Below the pieces are notes generated by a model, which was not told the origin of the DNA, did not search any database, and saw nothing but the letters and a program-made list of their open reading frames with translations. A DNA stretch of 64,000 nt from Phycisphaerales bacterium (GTDB lineage Bacteria; Planctomycetota; Phycisphaerae; Phycisphaerales; UBA1924), in assembly GCA_029260515.1 (NCBI GenBank), contig JAJDDC010000040.1, forward strand, positions 248,001-312,000, read 5' to 3'. Position 1 is the stretch's first letter. Each line of letters starts with the position of its first letter. This document shows positions 17,151 to 26,040 of this stretch, piece by piece. The position numbers and the translations under genes are program-made.

Positions 17151-18848
17151 CTACTCGCTGATCTCGACCCAGCGCCCGACCAGCCTGGCTGCCGAGTCGG
17201 GGTCCTGCTTCACCATCTGCGCGACCTGCTCGAGCAGCTTCTTGTGCTTGATCGCGTCGTCGCCCAGTTCGATGCCCGACAAGGGCGAGTCGGATTCGTC
17301 CGCCTCGCCAACGATGTCCGTGTCGCCCGCCAGCGCCGGCGGGATGCCCACCAGCTCCTCGGGCCTCGGCAACTCGGTCGGACGCGTGGACTTTCGGACC
17401 ATCATGACCATCAGGCCGAGCGCCACGACCGCGAGCACGCCGACGAGGATCGTCTGTCCCAACGATCCTGCGCCGCCTTCTCCCGAGGCCATCCCGAACA
17501 CGCTCATCACCCCGGCCTGCGCCGGCGGCGTGGGCGTCTCCTCGACCGTGACCGGGATCATCGAGACGCTGACGCCGCCATCGACCATCGTGCCGTCGGG
17601 CGCCTTGGTCTTCAGGTGCGGCGCGACGTGCAGCTCGATAGACCGCTTTTCGGTGTCGAAACGGTCGATGACCTCCTGCTCGCTGACCGCGATCGTGCCG
17701 GGGTCGGCCGCTGGGTCCGCCGCCGCCTTGCTCTGACGCACCAGCTCGCGGATGTATCCCGCCGGAACGCTGACCGACGCCGCGAGGTACGTCGGCGAGC
17801 CCCTGGGATCGACAACGTTCTGCGTCCGGGTCCCGAACCGGTTGTCGAAATCGATCGTGTCGGCGGTCTTCTCGTGGGACGTGCCCGCGGCGCCCGCGCC
17901 CGCGTTGATGTCCGCCGACTGGTTCGACCGGACGCCCGGCTCACCCGACCGCGTCTGCTGGCTGGTGGACTCGGCGTCGCTCGTCTCGCTGCGGGGCAGG
18001 GAGACCGAACCCTCGCCCTTGCCAAGGATCTGGGTTTCCTGGGAGCTCACCCGCGTGACGTCCACCTGGGCGGTCACCGCGACCACGACGCCCGGAACGT
18101 GCGCCAGCAGGCCCGCGAGTTTCTGTTGCGTCATCGTCTCGACGACCGCGGCCTGCTCGAGGTAGGTCGTCGGCAGGATGTCGTCCTCGCCGGTGGGCTT
18201 GCGCTGGCGCCCGGTCGAGCCGTCGATCACTCGGACGTTGGACGGGTTCAGGCCCGCACGCGCACCCGCGATCATGTTCGCGACCGCATCCACTGTGTCC
18301 TGGCTGACCGCGCCGCCCGACTGGGTGAAGACGGTCGCCGAGGCGGTGGGCACGCGGGCGGGGCGCCCCAGGCCGCTGGGCTCGGGCGCGTCGATGATGA
18401 CGCTGGCGGACTTGACGCCACGGAACTTCGAGATGATTCGCGACAGCTCGTTCTGGAGAGCGATGATCGCGATCTGCTCGTTCTGCTGGCGGGAGTTCTT
18501 CCAGTCCTGCTTCTCGTAGAGATTCTCGAAGAGCGTGACCGTGTCGTCGGGCAGGCGCCCGCTCTCGCCCAGCGCCGCCAGGGCCCGCGTCCGGTACGAC
18601 TCGGGGACCATGACCCGCCCCTCGCGGACGCTCGCGGGCACGCCCGCGGCCTGGAGCACGCCGACCCGCTGGGCGCTCGGGTCCTCGGGCATCAGCTCTA
18701 CGAGCGCCGGCGTGCCAGCGTACTGGCTCACGAGGAACAGGCCCATGAGCGCGATGACCGCCAGCGAACCCAGCAGCAGCTGATGGGTCGGCGTCATCGA
18801 GCCCAGCTGGGCCCGGACCGTGTCCAGGGTGGAACGAAGCTTGCCCAT
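17151..18848 (-). CDS. fliF: Flagellar MS-ring protein FliF
   Basis: FliF builds the MS ring on which the whole basal body is assembled. From the ATG at 18848 the protein is 565 residues. It has a first membrane helix (LLLGSLAVIALMGLFLVSQY), a periplasmic ring-building region with ALQNELSRIISKFRGVKSAS and the YscJ/FliF-type motif VDAVANMIAGARAGLNPSNV. A low-complexity linker and a second membrane helix (about residues 455-480) follow. A short C-terminal tail for FliG ends QDPDSAARLVGRWVEISE. A GGAGG lies 11 bases upstream. Confidence 0.95.
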   Translation of the reverse strand: MGKLRSTLDTVRAQLGSMTPTHQLLLGSLAVIALMGLFLVSQYAGTPALVELMPEDPSAQRVGVLQAAGVPASVREGRVMVPESYRTRALAALGESGRLPDDTVTLFENLYEKQDWKNSRQQNEQIAIIALQNELSRIISKFRGVKSASVIIDAPEPSGLGRPARVPTASATVFTQSGGAVSQDTVDAVANMIAGARAGLNPSNVRVIDGSTGRQRKPTGEDDILPTTYLEQAAVVETMTQQKLAGLLAHVPGVVVAVTAQVDVTRVSSQETQILGKGEGSVSLPRSETSDAESTSQQTRSGEPGVRSNQSADINAGAGAAGTSHEKTADTIDFDNRFGTRTQNVVDPRGSPTYLAASVSVPAGYIRELVRQSKAAADPAADPGTIAVSEQEVIDRFDTEKRSIELHVAPHLKTKAPDGTMVDGGVSVSMIPVTVEETPTPPAQAGVMSVFGMASGEGGAGSLGQTILVGVLAVVALGLMVMMVRKSTRPTELPRPEELVGIPPALAGDTDIVGEADESDSPLSGIELGDDAIKHKKLLEQVAQMVKQDPDSAARLVGRWVEISE

Positions 18849-18903
18849 CCGCCGCCCGGCCTCCGTGCCGCTCCCCGCGCGCTCCGCACGCGGACACGGG
18901 TGC

Positions 18904-18943
18904 GGCAACAGACCGCCCCGAGACCACTCTGTCGGACAGAGTG
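18904..18943 (-). promoter_or_regulatory. Perfect inverted repeat next to a sigma-54-like element upstream of fliF
   Basis: The 210 bases between fliE and fliF contain a perfect inverted repeat, CACTCTGT-CGG-ACAGAGTG, at 18925-18943. Adjacent to it on the fliF side, positions 18904-18920 on the minus strand read GGGG(CGGTCTG)TTGCC, with GG and GC ten bases apart as in sigma-54 promoters. Transcription would begin near 18893, giving a leader of about 45 bases to the fliF ATG. The inverted repeat could be an activator or repressor site or an intercistronic hairpin after fliE. The promoter match is partial. Confidence 0.3.
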
Positions 18944-19058
18944 CGCCAAGCGCTTGAAACCGCGCAGGTTTGATTCACGCGTGCGCAGGACTTGCCTGCT
19001 TCGGCCGATTGTGCGCCGCCCCGTGCGGGCGGCGGATGGACGGGGGATCCGGCCCGGG

Positions 19059-19370
19059 CTAGACCCGCATCTGCTTGATTTCCTCGTACGCATCCATGAC
19101 CTTGTTCCGCATCGCCTGGAGCATCCGGAAGGCGTTGTCCGCCTTCTCGGTCGCCAGGATCACGCCCTCCAGGTCGTCGCGCCTGCCGGTGAGCAGGTCC
19201 TCGACCGCTCTGGTCGCGTCCTGCTCGGCCGCGTTGACCTCCTGGAGATTCTGGACCAGCACGTCCTTGAAGCTGGGCGCGCCGGGCACGGGCGCCTGGG
19301 CGCCCTGGTTCGGGCGCGCCGGGAGCGGGGTGCTCCCGCCAGAGCCTACAAGTCCGAGGGGGTCGCTCAT
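19059..19370 (-). CDS. fliE: Flagellar hook-basal body protein FliE
   Basis: FliE joins the MS ring to the rod. The 103-residue protein has a Pro/Gly-rich N-terminus and the helical FliE core: FKDVLVQNLQEVNAAEQDAT, then LEGVILATEKADNAFRMLQA and MRNKVMDAYEEIKQMRV at the very C-terminus. The latter is the most conserved part of the family. The ATG at 19370 has GGAG eight bases upstream. flgC precedes it by 36 bases. Confidence 0.93.
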   Translation of the reverse strand: MSDPLGLVGSGGSTPLPARPNQGAQAPVPGAPSFKDVLVQNLQEVNAAEQDATRAVEDLLTGRRDDLEGVILATEKADNAFRMLQAMRNKVMDAYEEIKQMRV

Positions 19371-19406
19371 CGATCAACTCCGCAAATCGCCCCGGGCGGG
19401 CGGTCC

Positions 19407-19823
19407 TCAGGCCAGCAGACGCAAGGCCTGTGCCATCATCGTCTTTGTCGTCTCGGCCGCAACCACGTTCGCCTCGTACGCCCTTGCCGTCTCCATCGCG
19501 TTGATCTGCTCGATGATCGGGTTGATGTTGGGCGTCATGACGTACCCGTCCTCATCGGCGTATGGGCTGGTCGGCTCGTACTTGGGGACCAGCGGGGACC
19601 CGTCGATCTCCACGCCCGCGACGTGCACGCCCATCGAGCGTCCGCCCTGGCTCGCGGCCGACGGATCGCCCGGGGCGAACATGACCGCCCGTCTCCGGTA
19701 TGGCGAGTAGTTCCCCTGGGCGTCCACGAGGGTGTTGGCGTTGGCGATATTGGCCGCGATCGCGGTCATCCGTGTCCGCTGGGCGACCATGCCGCTCGTC
19801 GAGATGTCCAGGGCGCCGTACAT
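19407..19823 (-). CDS. flgC: Flagellar basal-body rod protein FlgC
   Basis: FlgC is a proximal rod subunit. The 138-residue protein starts MYGALDISTSGMVAQRTRMT followed by AIAANIANANT, the rod-family N-terminal motif. It has the FlgC-type middle with YRRRAVMF and VAGVEIDGSPLVPKYEPTSP, and ends with NPIIEQINAMETARAYEANV. The ATG at 19823 has AAGGA upstream. It lies 31 bases downstream of flgB. Confidence 0.95.
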   Translation of the reverse strand: MYGALDISTSGMVAQRTRMTAIAANIANANTLVDAQGNYSPYRRRAVMFAPGDPSAASQGGRSMGVHVAGVEIDGSPLVPKYEPTSPYADEDGYVMTPNINPIIEQINAMETARAYEANVVAAETTKTMMAQALRLLA

Positions 19824-19854
19824 GGGTCAGTCCTTTGCTTGGCTCGATCCTTGG

Positions 19855-20295
19855 CTAGATCGCCCGTTCTCCGATCGCGGCCCGGAGCAGGGAGTACCTC
19901 TGGCGGAGCAGGTCCGAGGCGACACGGTACATCCCCGCGTTCTCGACCATGTCCTGCATGGTCCGCTCCAGGTCGCGGTTGTTCCGGTCGTGGTACAGGA
20001 CGCCCGGGGACTCGGACCTTGGCTCGAGCCGCAGGCCGTCGGCGCCCGACCGCCTGATCTGGCGGGTCTCGCGCCACTCGAACTCGCCCGACGCGCCGCC
20101 GCCGCCTGATCGCCTCGTCTGGATCGCGTCGGCGAGCACGCCCTGGAACTCCTCGGGCGAGACGTCCTTGGGCTGGAAGTTGGGCGTGTCGAGGTTGGCG
20201 ATGTTGTGGGCGATGATCTTCTGGCGGGCGCCCGCGAAGCGAAGCGTCAACTCCAGGGCGGGCATGGCGCCGGCATTGGCGAGGTCCTTGATCAT
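19855..20295 (-). CDS. flgB: Flagellar basal-body rod protein FlgB
   Basis: FlgB is a proximal rod subunit and the first structural gene of the operon. From the ATG at 20295 it has 146 residues. The rod-family motif is QKIIAHNIANLDTPNFQPKD; the C-terminal part, ERTMQDMVENAGMYRVASDL, is typical of FlgB. The frame stays open 34 codons further upstream into a region of perfect hairpins and is not protein-like there. A GGAG lies ten bases before the ATG. Confidence 0.93.
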   Translation of the reverse strand: MIKDLANAGAMPALELTLRFAGARQKIIAHNIANLDTPNFQPKDVSPEEFQGVLADAIQTRRSGGGGASGEFEWRETRQIRRSGADGLRLEPRSESPGVLYHDRNNRDLERTMQDMVENAGMYRVASDLLRQRYSLLRAAIGERAI

Positions 20296-20343
20296 CGCGA
20301 GTGCTTCTCCGCAAACGGGGGGCCGTGGAACGAGTCGGGATCT

Positions 20344-20399
20344 GGGCCGGTTGGAAACCGGCCCCGCCGGGGGGAGACGGGTGGGCTTGAAGCCCACCC
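20344..20399 (-). terminator. Two tandem perfect hairpins between the sigma-54 activator gene and flgB
   Basis: Two perfect inverted repeats lie side by side. The first is GGGCCGGTT-GGA-AACCGGCCC at 20344-20364 (9-bp arms). The second is GGGTGGGCTT-G-AAGCCCACCC at 20379-20399 (10-bp arms around one base). No T-run follows on either strand, so they are not classical intrinsic terminators. They may slow or end transcription after the activator gene, stabilise mRNA ends, or be copies of a dispersed palindromic repeat. Confidence 0.5.
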
Positions 20400-20412
20400 C
20401 TCCGGAATACGG

Positions 20413-21876
20413 CTACAGCGACTGGGCGACGAGGCTCTGCTCCTTCCACTTCTTGAGCTTGAGCCCCAGTGTGCGGACCCCGATGCCCAGGGCCTTGGCC
20501 GTCTTCTGGCGGTGCCCGTTGAATCGCTTGAGCGTGTGAACGATCAGCTCCCGCTCGATCTCGGCCAGCGTCCGGTCGCCCGGGGTGTACGCCAGCTTCG
20601 ACTCGATCATGGACGAGGCTGCGCCGTTGCTGGACGCGAACGTGCCCGCGCCCTCGGGCGTGCTGGGGCGGATCGGCGTCGCCCGCCGCGGCGAGGCGCC
20701 CCCGAGCCAGGGCTCGACCAACGACCGCTCGATCGACCCGCCCGCGAGCACGACCGCCCGCTCGCAAATATTCTGCAGCTCGCGGACGTTGCCGGGCCAG
20801 GGGTAGGCGCCGAGCAGTTCGACCGCGCCCTCGGACAACGCCGGCGCCTCGCGCCCCTCGCGCGACGCGATCAGTCCCAGGCAGTGGAGTGCCAGCTCCG
20901 GGACGTCGCCCTGACGCTCACGCAGGGGCGGGAGCTGGATCGGCAGCACGTTGAGCCTGAAGAAGAGGTCCTCGCGGAACTCGCCCTCGCCGGCCGCGCG
21001 CGGCAGGTCGCGGTTGCTCGTCGCGATCACACGCACATCGGCGCCGATTGTGATGCTCGAACCCACGCGCTCGAACGCGCGTTCCTGGAGGACGCGGAGC
21101 AGCTTGGCCTGGATCTGGGGCGGGACCTCGGAGACCTCGTCGAGCAGGAGCGTCCCGCCATCGGCCAGCTCGAAGCGGCCCTTGCGGAGCTTGTCGGCGC
21201 CGGTGAACGCGCCCTTCTCGTGCCCGAACAGCTCGCTCTCGAGCAGGCTCTCGGACAGGGCGGCGCAGTTGACCGCGAGGAAGGGCGCACCCGCCCGCGG
21301 GCTCATCTCGTGGATAGCACGCGCGACGACCTCCTTGCCCGAGCCCGACTCGCCGGTGATCAGGACAGTCCCGTGCGAGCCGGCGATCGCGCGGACCTGG
21401 TCCTTGACGCCCCGCATCGCGTCCGAGGAGCCGATCAGGCGGTCGAGACCGTGCCTGCCCGCAGTCGGCGATGGGCTCGCGTTGGCCCTGAGGATCGCGT
21501 TTTCCTTCGACAGGCCCGCGTGACGCAGCGCCCGTTTGACAGTGATGATCAACTCGTCGCCCTCGAAGGGCTTGGTGAGGTAGTCGAACGCGCCCTCTTT
21601 CATGGCGGCGACGGCGGTCTCGATCGTGCCGTACGCCGTCATCAGGATCACGGGCAGGTCCTCATCGATCTCATGGACCCTCTTGGCCAGCTGCACGCCG
21701 GTCATGCCGGGCATACGGAGATCCGAGACGATGGCGTCCGGTCGCTTGGACGCGATGAGGGTCAGAGCAGACTCGCCGTCGCCGGCACAGACCACCTCCA
21801 GCCCCGCTCTGCGGAGCGTGGCGCCCACGCTGTCACGCATCAGCTCTTTGTCATCGACGACGAGTACCCTGCTCAT
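20413..21876 (-). CDS. Sigma-54-dependent response regulator, NtrC family (FlgR/FleR-like)
   Basis: This 487-residue activator has all three NtrC modules. The receiver (1-120) has DD at 8-9 and phospho-acceptor Asp52 in SDLRMPG. The AAA+ domain has Walker A GESGSGKE and an intact sigma-54 loop GAFTGA within LFGHEKGAFTGADK. The C-terminal Fis-type helix-turn-helix is FNGHRQKTAKALGIGVRTLG. The ATG at 21876 has GGAG nine bases upstream. It follows a kinase gene and precedes flgB, so it probably drives sigma-54 flagellar promoters, as FlgR/FleR do elsewhere; that role is inferred from position. Confidence 0.9.
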   Translation of the reverse strand: MSRVLVVDDKELMRDSVGATLRRAGLEVVCAGDGESALTLIASKRPDAIVSDLRMPGMTGVQLAKRVHEIDEDLPVILMTAYGTIETAVAAMKEGAFDYLTKPFEGDELIITVKRALRHAGLSKENAILRANASPSPTAGRHGLDRLIGSSDAMRGVKDQVRAIAGSHGTVLITGESGSGKEVVARAIHEMSPRAGAPFLAVNCAALSESLLESELFGHEKGAFTGADKLRKGRFELADGGTLLLDEVSEVPPQIQAKLLRVLQERAFERVGSSITIGADVRVIATSNRDLPRAAGEGEFREDLFFRLNVLPIQLPPLRERQGDVPELALHCLGLIASREGREAPALSEGAVELLGAYPWPGNVRELQNICERAVVLAGGSIERSLVEPWLGGASPRRATPIRPSTPEGAGTFASSNGAASSMIESKLAYTPGDRTLAEIERELIVHTLKRFNGHRQKTAKALGIGVRTLGLKLKKWKEQSLVAQSL

Positions 21877-21894
21877 GTTGTGCGCTCCATACAC

Positions 21895-22884
21895 CTAGGC
21901 GGCCGCCGTCCTGGCGCCCTCGATTTCGTTGTCTTGATCCGATTCCCCACGCGTCCGCGACGCGACGGGCGCGGGGAACCAGAGTTCCACCGTCGCCCCC
22001 CGGGGCGCGTCCGTCTTCTCACCGATACCGCTGATGACCTCGACGCGGCCCGAGTGCGCGTCCAGGATCCGATGCACGATCGCGAGGCCGAGCCCGGTCC
22101 CGGTCGCGCGGGTCGTGAAGAACGGATTGAACATCCGCTCGACGACGTCGGGCCGGATGCCGGGTCCCGAATCGCGGACCCAGAGGACGGCCCAGGGCCT
22201 TACGTGCCCGCCTCCGTCGACCTCGTTCTCCCGCCGCGCCCCGACCCAGAGGCGCCCGCCCCCGTCCATCGCCTCGCCGGCGTTGCGTACGAGGTTGACC
22301 AGCGCCTGGACGCACAGCCCCGCGTCGCACGCGAGCTCGATCTCCGCGATCTGGCCGCGGTCCACTTCGACGCCCGCCAGCGCACACAGCCCGAGCGCCT
22401 CCTCGAACAGCGCCGCGGGCTCGCACGGATGCGTCCGCACGCGGATCTCGCGCGAGAACGTCAGCACGTCGCCCACGATCGCGTCCAGGCGCGTGACGGC
22501 GCCCGCGATCTTGGTCGCCACGCCCCGCTGCTCCGGGCGGTCGCCCAAGTCCTCCTCGAGCATCCGCGCGTACAGGCGGATCGAGGCCAACGGGTTGCGG
22601 ATCTCGTGGCTGATGCCCGCGGCCATCTCGCCCAGGGCCGCCAGGCGGCGCGATCGCTCGAGCTGATCGTTGGCGTGGCGCAGCTCCTCGTTGAGGCGTG
22701 ACACCTCGCCCCGCAGCTGCGCGTGAGTCGCCTCGAGACGCGCGGTGACGCCGCCGAACGCCTCGACCAACTCGGCCAAGTCCGTGGCTGACATCCGCCC
22801 GATCCCTGTCGGGGCAGGGATCGCCGGGACCTCGATCGGAGGGCTGGCCGGGACCGGGGATGTGCGCGTCGGCGTGTCGCTCAC
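21895..22884 (-). CDS. Soluble sensor histidine kinase (FlgS/FleS-like)
   Basis: This 329-residue kinase has no membrane segment, so it senses a cytoplasmic signal. A coiled coil (about 45-80) leads into the H-box ISHEIRNPLASIRLY with phospho-acceptor His93. The ATP-binding domain follows, with N-box NLVRNAGEAMDGGG, G1 RDSGPGI, F-box FNPFFTTRATGTGLGLAIVH and a final beta segment. It ends 18 bases before the activator start and is the likely partner of that regulator. Soluble FlgS-type kinases in other bacteria respond to export-apparatus assembly. Confidence 0.88.
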   Translation of the reverse strand: MSDTPTRTSPVPASPPIEVPAIPAPTGIGRMSATDLAELVEAFGGVTARLEATHAQLRGEVSRLNEELRHANDQLERSRRLAALGEMAAGISHEIRNPLASIRLYARMLEEDLGDRPEQRGVATKIAGAVTRLDAIVGDVLTFSREIRVRTHPCEPAALFEEALGLCALAGVEVDRGQIAEIELACDAGLCVQALVNLVRNAGEAMDGGGRLWVGARRENEVDGGGHVRPWAVLWVRDSGPGIRPDVVERMFNPFFTTRATGTGLGLAIVHRILDAHSGRVEVISGIGEKTDAPRGATVELWFPAPVASRTRGESDQDNEIEGARTAAA

Positions 22885-22886
22885 CC

Positions 22887-23366
22887 TCAGCCTTTCCTGT
22901 CCTGGAAGCGAGGCGTCGAGCCCGCGTTCGGGTCCGAGTACGCGTTCATCGCCCGGCGACCGACGCCGACACCCGCGAGACGCTTGGACAGCTCGTCACG
23001 CTTGACGACAAGCTCGGACCGGTCCCGCTCGTCGCGGGCGGCGATCCGCCCGGCCGAGGCGGTCAACTCATCGAGCTTCTGTCGCAACGGCGCGAGCGTC
23101 GACTCGTCCAGCCCACTGCTCATCTCGTCCCAGCGCCGGCGTAGCGCGTCCACCTGCTCCGATGCGCGGACCACCTGCTCGACGAGCGACTCCCGCTGCG
23201 CGAGCAGGGCCAGCAGCTCGTCGGTCCGCTCGTCGGCGATCAGCTCGCCCTGCCCGTCGCCCAGGGCGCCCAGACGATCGAGCAACGCGTCGAGTTCCTC
23301 GATCCGTCGCCCGAGCGATTCGGCCCAGTCCCGCGCATCGCCCGCGCCCGTCTGTGTCTCGGTCAT
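22887..23366 (-). CDS. FlgN-like flagellar export chaperone
   Basis: This 159-residue protein is almost entirely helical and charged, with a pattern like FlgN-family chaperones for hook-filament junction proteins: IEELDALLDRLGALGDGQGE, LLALLAQRESLVEQVVRASE and a C-terminal YSDPNAGSTPRFQDRKG. The last segment matches the aromatic/basic FlgN ending. It lies two bases before the kinase gene in the same direction. Sequence identity to well-known FlgN is low, so the assignment leans on size, helicity and context. Confidence 0.6.
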   Translation of the reverse strand: MTETQTGAGDARDWAESLGRRIEELDALLDRLGALGDGQGELIADERTDELLALLAQRESLVEQVVRASEQVDALRRRWDEMSSGLDESTLAPLRQKLDELTASAGRIAARDERDRSELVVKRDELSKRLAGVGVGRRAMNAYSDPNAGSTPRFQDRKG

Positions 23367-23422
23367 CCGTGACCCCCGATCTCGCCAGCCCCGGCGTCCG
23401 TGCCCGGGCGTGTGTCAGCGTC

Positions 23423-25900
23423 TTATTCCGTCGTCGCCTGCCCGCCCGCGTACAAACGCGAGCTGGCCCGCAGCCACCGCTCCCATTCCTTGCGTCCCAT
23501 CGGCAGGGCCGGGTCGTCCCAGACCTCGTCGGGCATCGAGTTAAAAAACCGCAGCGCCCGTTCGTTGGCGGTCCGCGCCCGCTCCTTGTCGTCCGATTCG
23601 AGGTGCGCGTTTACGATCTGGACCATCGCGACGAGCGACGCCGGGTCGTCGGGGTAGCGCTCGCGGGCGCGGTCGTACTGGCGGATGGCCTCCTGGTACT
23701 CGCCCATCTCGAAGGCGAGGTCGCCCAGGTAGAAGTAGCTGTTGCGGAGGTAGACCGTCTCGAGCGTCGTCCGCCGGCGAGGGTCCGTGCCCTCGAGCCC
23801 GGCGCGGACCTGCTCGAAGCCCGCGACCGCGGCCTGGCGGCGCTCGCGGACCAGTCCCTCCATCTCGCGCCGGCGCGAGTCGGGCATCGCCTCGCCCGAG
23901 AGCGTGTCCTGCAGCGCCCGCGCCGAGAGGCGGTACGCGTCGGCCAATCGGAAGCGGATCAGGTTTATACCATCCACGTCGGGGTACCGGGCCCGGGCCT
24001 CCTCGAACAGCTCGATCGCCCGCTCGTACCGCTGCGTCTTGTACAGAAGATCGCCCAGCGCCAGCAGCGCGCCACGGTACTCGGGCGTCCGGGCATCACC
24101 CAGCGCGCCCCCCACCACCCGGCGCAGCAGCTCCTCGGCCTCGGTGTCGTTCGCCTCGTCCTCGTCGGCGAGCAGCACCTGGGCCAGGGGCACGTAGCTG
24201 CGGTCGGCGAACGGGCCGACGTCCGCGCCCACGCCGTCCCGCTGCTCGTCGATCAGCTCGCGGAAATACGACGCCGACGTCGTGTAGTCGCGCATCGCCT
24301 GGAATGCTCGCCCGAGACGGAACCGGGCCTCGGCGTTCTTGCCCGTGCCCGGCACGCCCTCGGCGTACGCCCGGAACGCGTCCACCGCCTCGTGCGTGTC
24401 GCCGGCTCTGTCGAACAAGTCCGCCGACGCCCACAGCGAGCGGGCGTACTGGTCGTTGTCTGTCAGGATGTGCTTGTCGGCGTGCAGGCGGTAGTACGTG
24501 GCGGCGCTGATCAGGTGGCGCTGCGCCTCGGCCCGCGTCGAAGGATCGTGCGCCGCGGGGTCGGCGGAGCCGCCCGCCTGCTCGCCCAGCAGGGCGTGGG
24601 CTGTGCGCTCGTGCCCGAGGGCGAGGGCCGCGAGAACCTCGCTCGGCGTCTCGCTCAGCGCGTACATCCCCTTGGCCAGCGTCGCGAAGGCCAGCGTGTC
24701 CTCGACGTCGCCCTGCTCGAGCCGCTCGCGTGATCGTGCGAGCATGCTCCGCGTCGCCTCATCGCGTGTCGGGCCCACGCCGGGTTCCGACGCCGCGAGC
24801 ATCTCGACAAGCCGCGCGTACGACGCCCGAGACGCCTCGGTATCGCCCAGCGCCGCCTCGGTCTCGCCGAGCAGAAGGACAGCCCGGGCCAAAAAGGCGC
24901 TGTCCGGGTACCGGTCGATGACCTCGACGAGTCGCTCGCGCGAGCTGGTGACGTCGCTGCGCTCGACATCGATCAACGCGAGGTGGTAGACCGCGTCGCC
25001 CTGGAGGGCGTGATCCGAGGCGATGAGTCCGGTCGCCGTCTCGAGCTGGCGCTGGGCCTCGTCCCACGCCCCGACCTCGACGTACGCACGCCCGAGCAGC
25101 AGGTGCAGCTCGCCGAGCGATTCGGGCGCCAGGCCCTCGAGCCGGGGCATCGCCCGGAGCAGGCGCGTGATCGCCTCGTCGGCGTATCCCTGCGAGAGCC
25201 GGATCTTTGTCTGGCGATTGATCGCCCACGCGTGGTCCTCGCCGGGAAGCCCGGGGTCGGCGAGCATCGACGCGAGCAGATCCATCGCCTCGTCCGTCCG
25301 CGGGTTTGGCAGTGCCAGCCATGCGTCCACCAGCCGCTTGTGCAGCTCGACCCGGCGCTGTGCGTGCGTGTCGGGGATCTCGTCGGCACGCACCCGCGCG
25401 GGCGTGAACTCGCCCAGCGACAGGTACGTGTCCGCCAAACGGAACAAGTCGTCACCGCCCAGGTACGCCCCGGCGCGCTCGGCCTCGAGAGCGTTGCTCA
25501 GCACCGTTCGGTGGTTGTCCTCCAGGTCCAGACCCAGCTCGAGCTGCGCGATGTAGACCGCCCGCGCGACCGCCAGGTGATACCGCTGGCGGATCGAAGC
25601 GGGCAAGTCCTTCTCGTCCATGTACTTGTGAAGCTTGGCCTGCTTCAGCACCTCAAGGGCGCCCTCGCCGTCGCCGTTGGCGATCAGGTGGTCGGCCCGG
25701 TCGAGCGGGGGGCGGAGGTCGGGCTTGGGCGCGGTCGAGAACGCGTAGTACACGCCCAGGACGAGCAGAACGACAGCGACGCCGAGCGTCGGGACCTGCC
25801 ACGCGCTGCGCCAGTTGTGCCGAAGACGGTCGAGCGGCGCGAGATCGTCCGCCGACTCGACGCCTGGCGTCACCTGTTCTGGCTCGTTGGCGTCGGTCAT
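23423..25900 (-). CDS. Large membrane-anchored tetratricopeptide-repeat protein
   Basis: The 825-residue protein (ATG at 25900) has a short acidic cytoplasmic N-terminus and one membrane helix (VPTLGVAVVLLVLGVYYAFS, about residues 36-56). The remainder is a long array of TPR-like helical repeats, presumably outside the membrane. Repeat-like units include PESLGELHLLLGRAYVEVGA, GDAVYHLALIDVERSDVTSS, AEARFRLGRAFQAMRDYTTS and YFYLGDLAFEMGEYQEAIRQ. Its function is unknown; such proteins scaffold envelope assemblies. The frame is open 155 codons further upstream but crosses into the next gene. It lies 56 bases upstream of the FlgN-like gene, which may be incidental. Confidence 0.8.
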   Translation of the reverse strand: MTDANEPEQVTPGVESADDLAPLDRLRHNWRSAWQVPTLGVAVVLLVLGVYYAFSTAPKPDLRPPLDRADHLIANGDGEGALEVLKQAKLHKYMDEKDLPASIRQRYHLAVARAVYIAQLELGLDLEDNHRTVLSNALEAERAGAYLGGDDLFRLADTYLSLGEFTPARVRADEIPDTHAQRRVELHKRLVDAWLALPNPRTDEAMDLLASMLADPGLPGEDHAWAINRQTKIRLSQGYADEAITRLLRAMPRLEGLAPESLGELHLLLGRAYVEVGAWDEAQRQLETATGLIASDHALQGDAVYHLALIDVERSDVTSSRERLVEVIDRYPDSAFLARAVLLLGETEAALGDTEASRASYARLVEMLAASEPGVGPTRDEATRSMLARSRERLEQGDVEDTLAFATLAKGMYALSETPSEVLAALALGHERTAHALLGEQAGGSADPAAHDPSTRAEAQRHLISAATYYRLHADKHILTDNDQYARSLWASADLFDRAGDTHEAVDAFRAYAEGVPGTGKNAEARFRLGRAFQAMRDYTTSASYFRELIDEQRDGVGADVGPFADRSYVPLAQVLLADEDEANDTEAEELLRRVVGGALGDARTPEYRGALLALGDLLYKTQRYERAIELFEEARARYPDVDGINLIRFRLADAYRLSARALQDTLSGEAMPDSRRREMEGLVRERRQAAVAGFEQVRAGLEGTDPRRRTTLETVYLRNSYFYLGDLAFEMGEYQEAIRQYDRARERYPDDPASLVAMVQIVNAHLESDDKERARTANERALRFFNSMPDEVWDDPALPMGRKEWERWLRASSRLYAGGQATTE

Positions 25901-26040
25901 AACCCGCAATCCCTCGCGGCTTTGCGCCACAACGACAGCGTGTGCGGCCTCCGAGCCGCGCTGATCCTGCGCTAGGTTATCGGGTTCGACGCCGGCGCGA
26001 CTCCAGCCGATCTGGGCCTGTTGGGCGCAGGACTTGCCGC

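Noticed and set aside
15516-20057. Very long open frames antisense to flagellar genes (also at 59676-63701, 48445-51684, 5298-7934 and others)
   Set aside because: They mirror real genes on the other strand, are rich in Arg/Asp/Gly/His with no domain pattern, and are a known by-product of extreme third-position GC.
20310-20325. Sigma-54-like promoter (CGGCCCCCCGTTTGCG, minus strand) just before flgB
   Set aside because: GG and GC are spaced correctly and TTGC is present, but transcription would begin near 20299, only four bases before the flgB ATG and after its ribosome-binding site.
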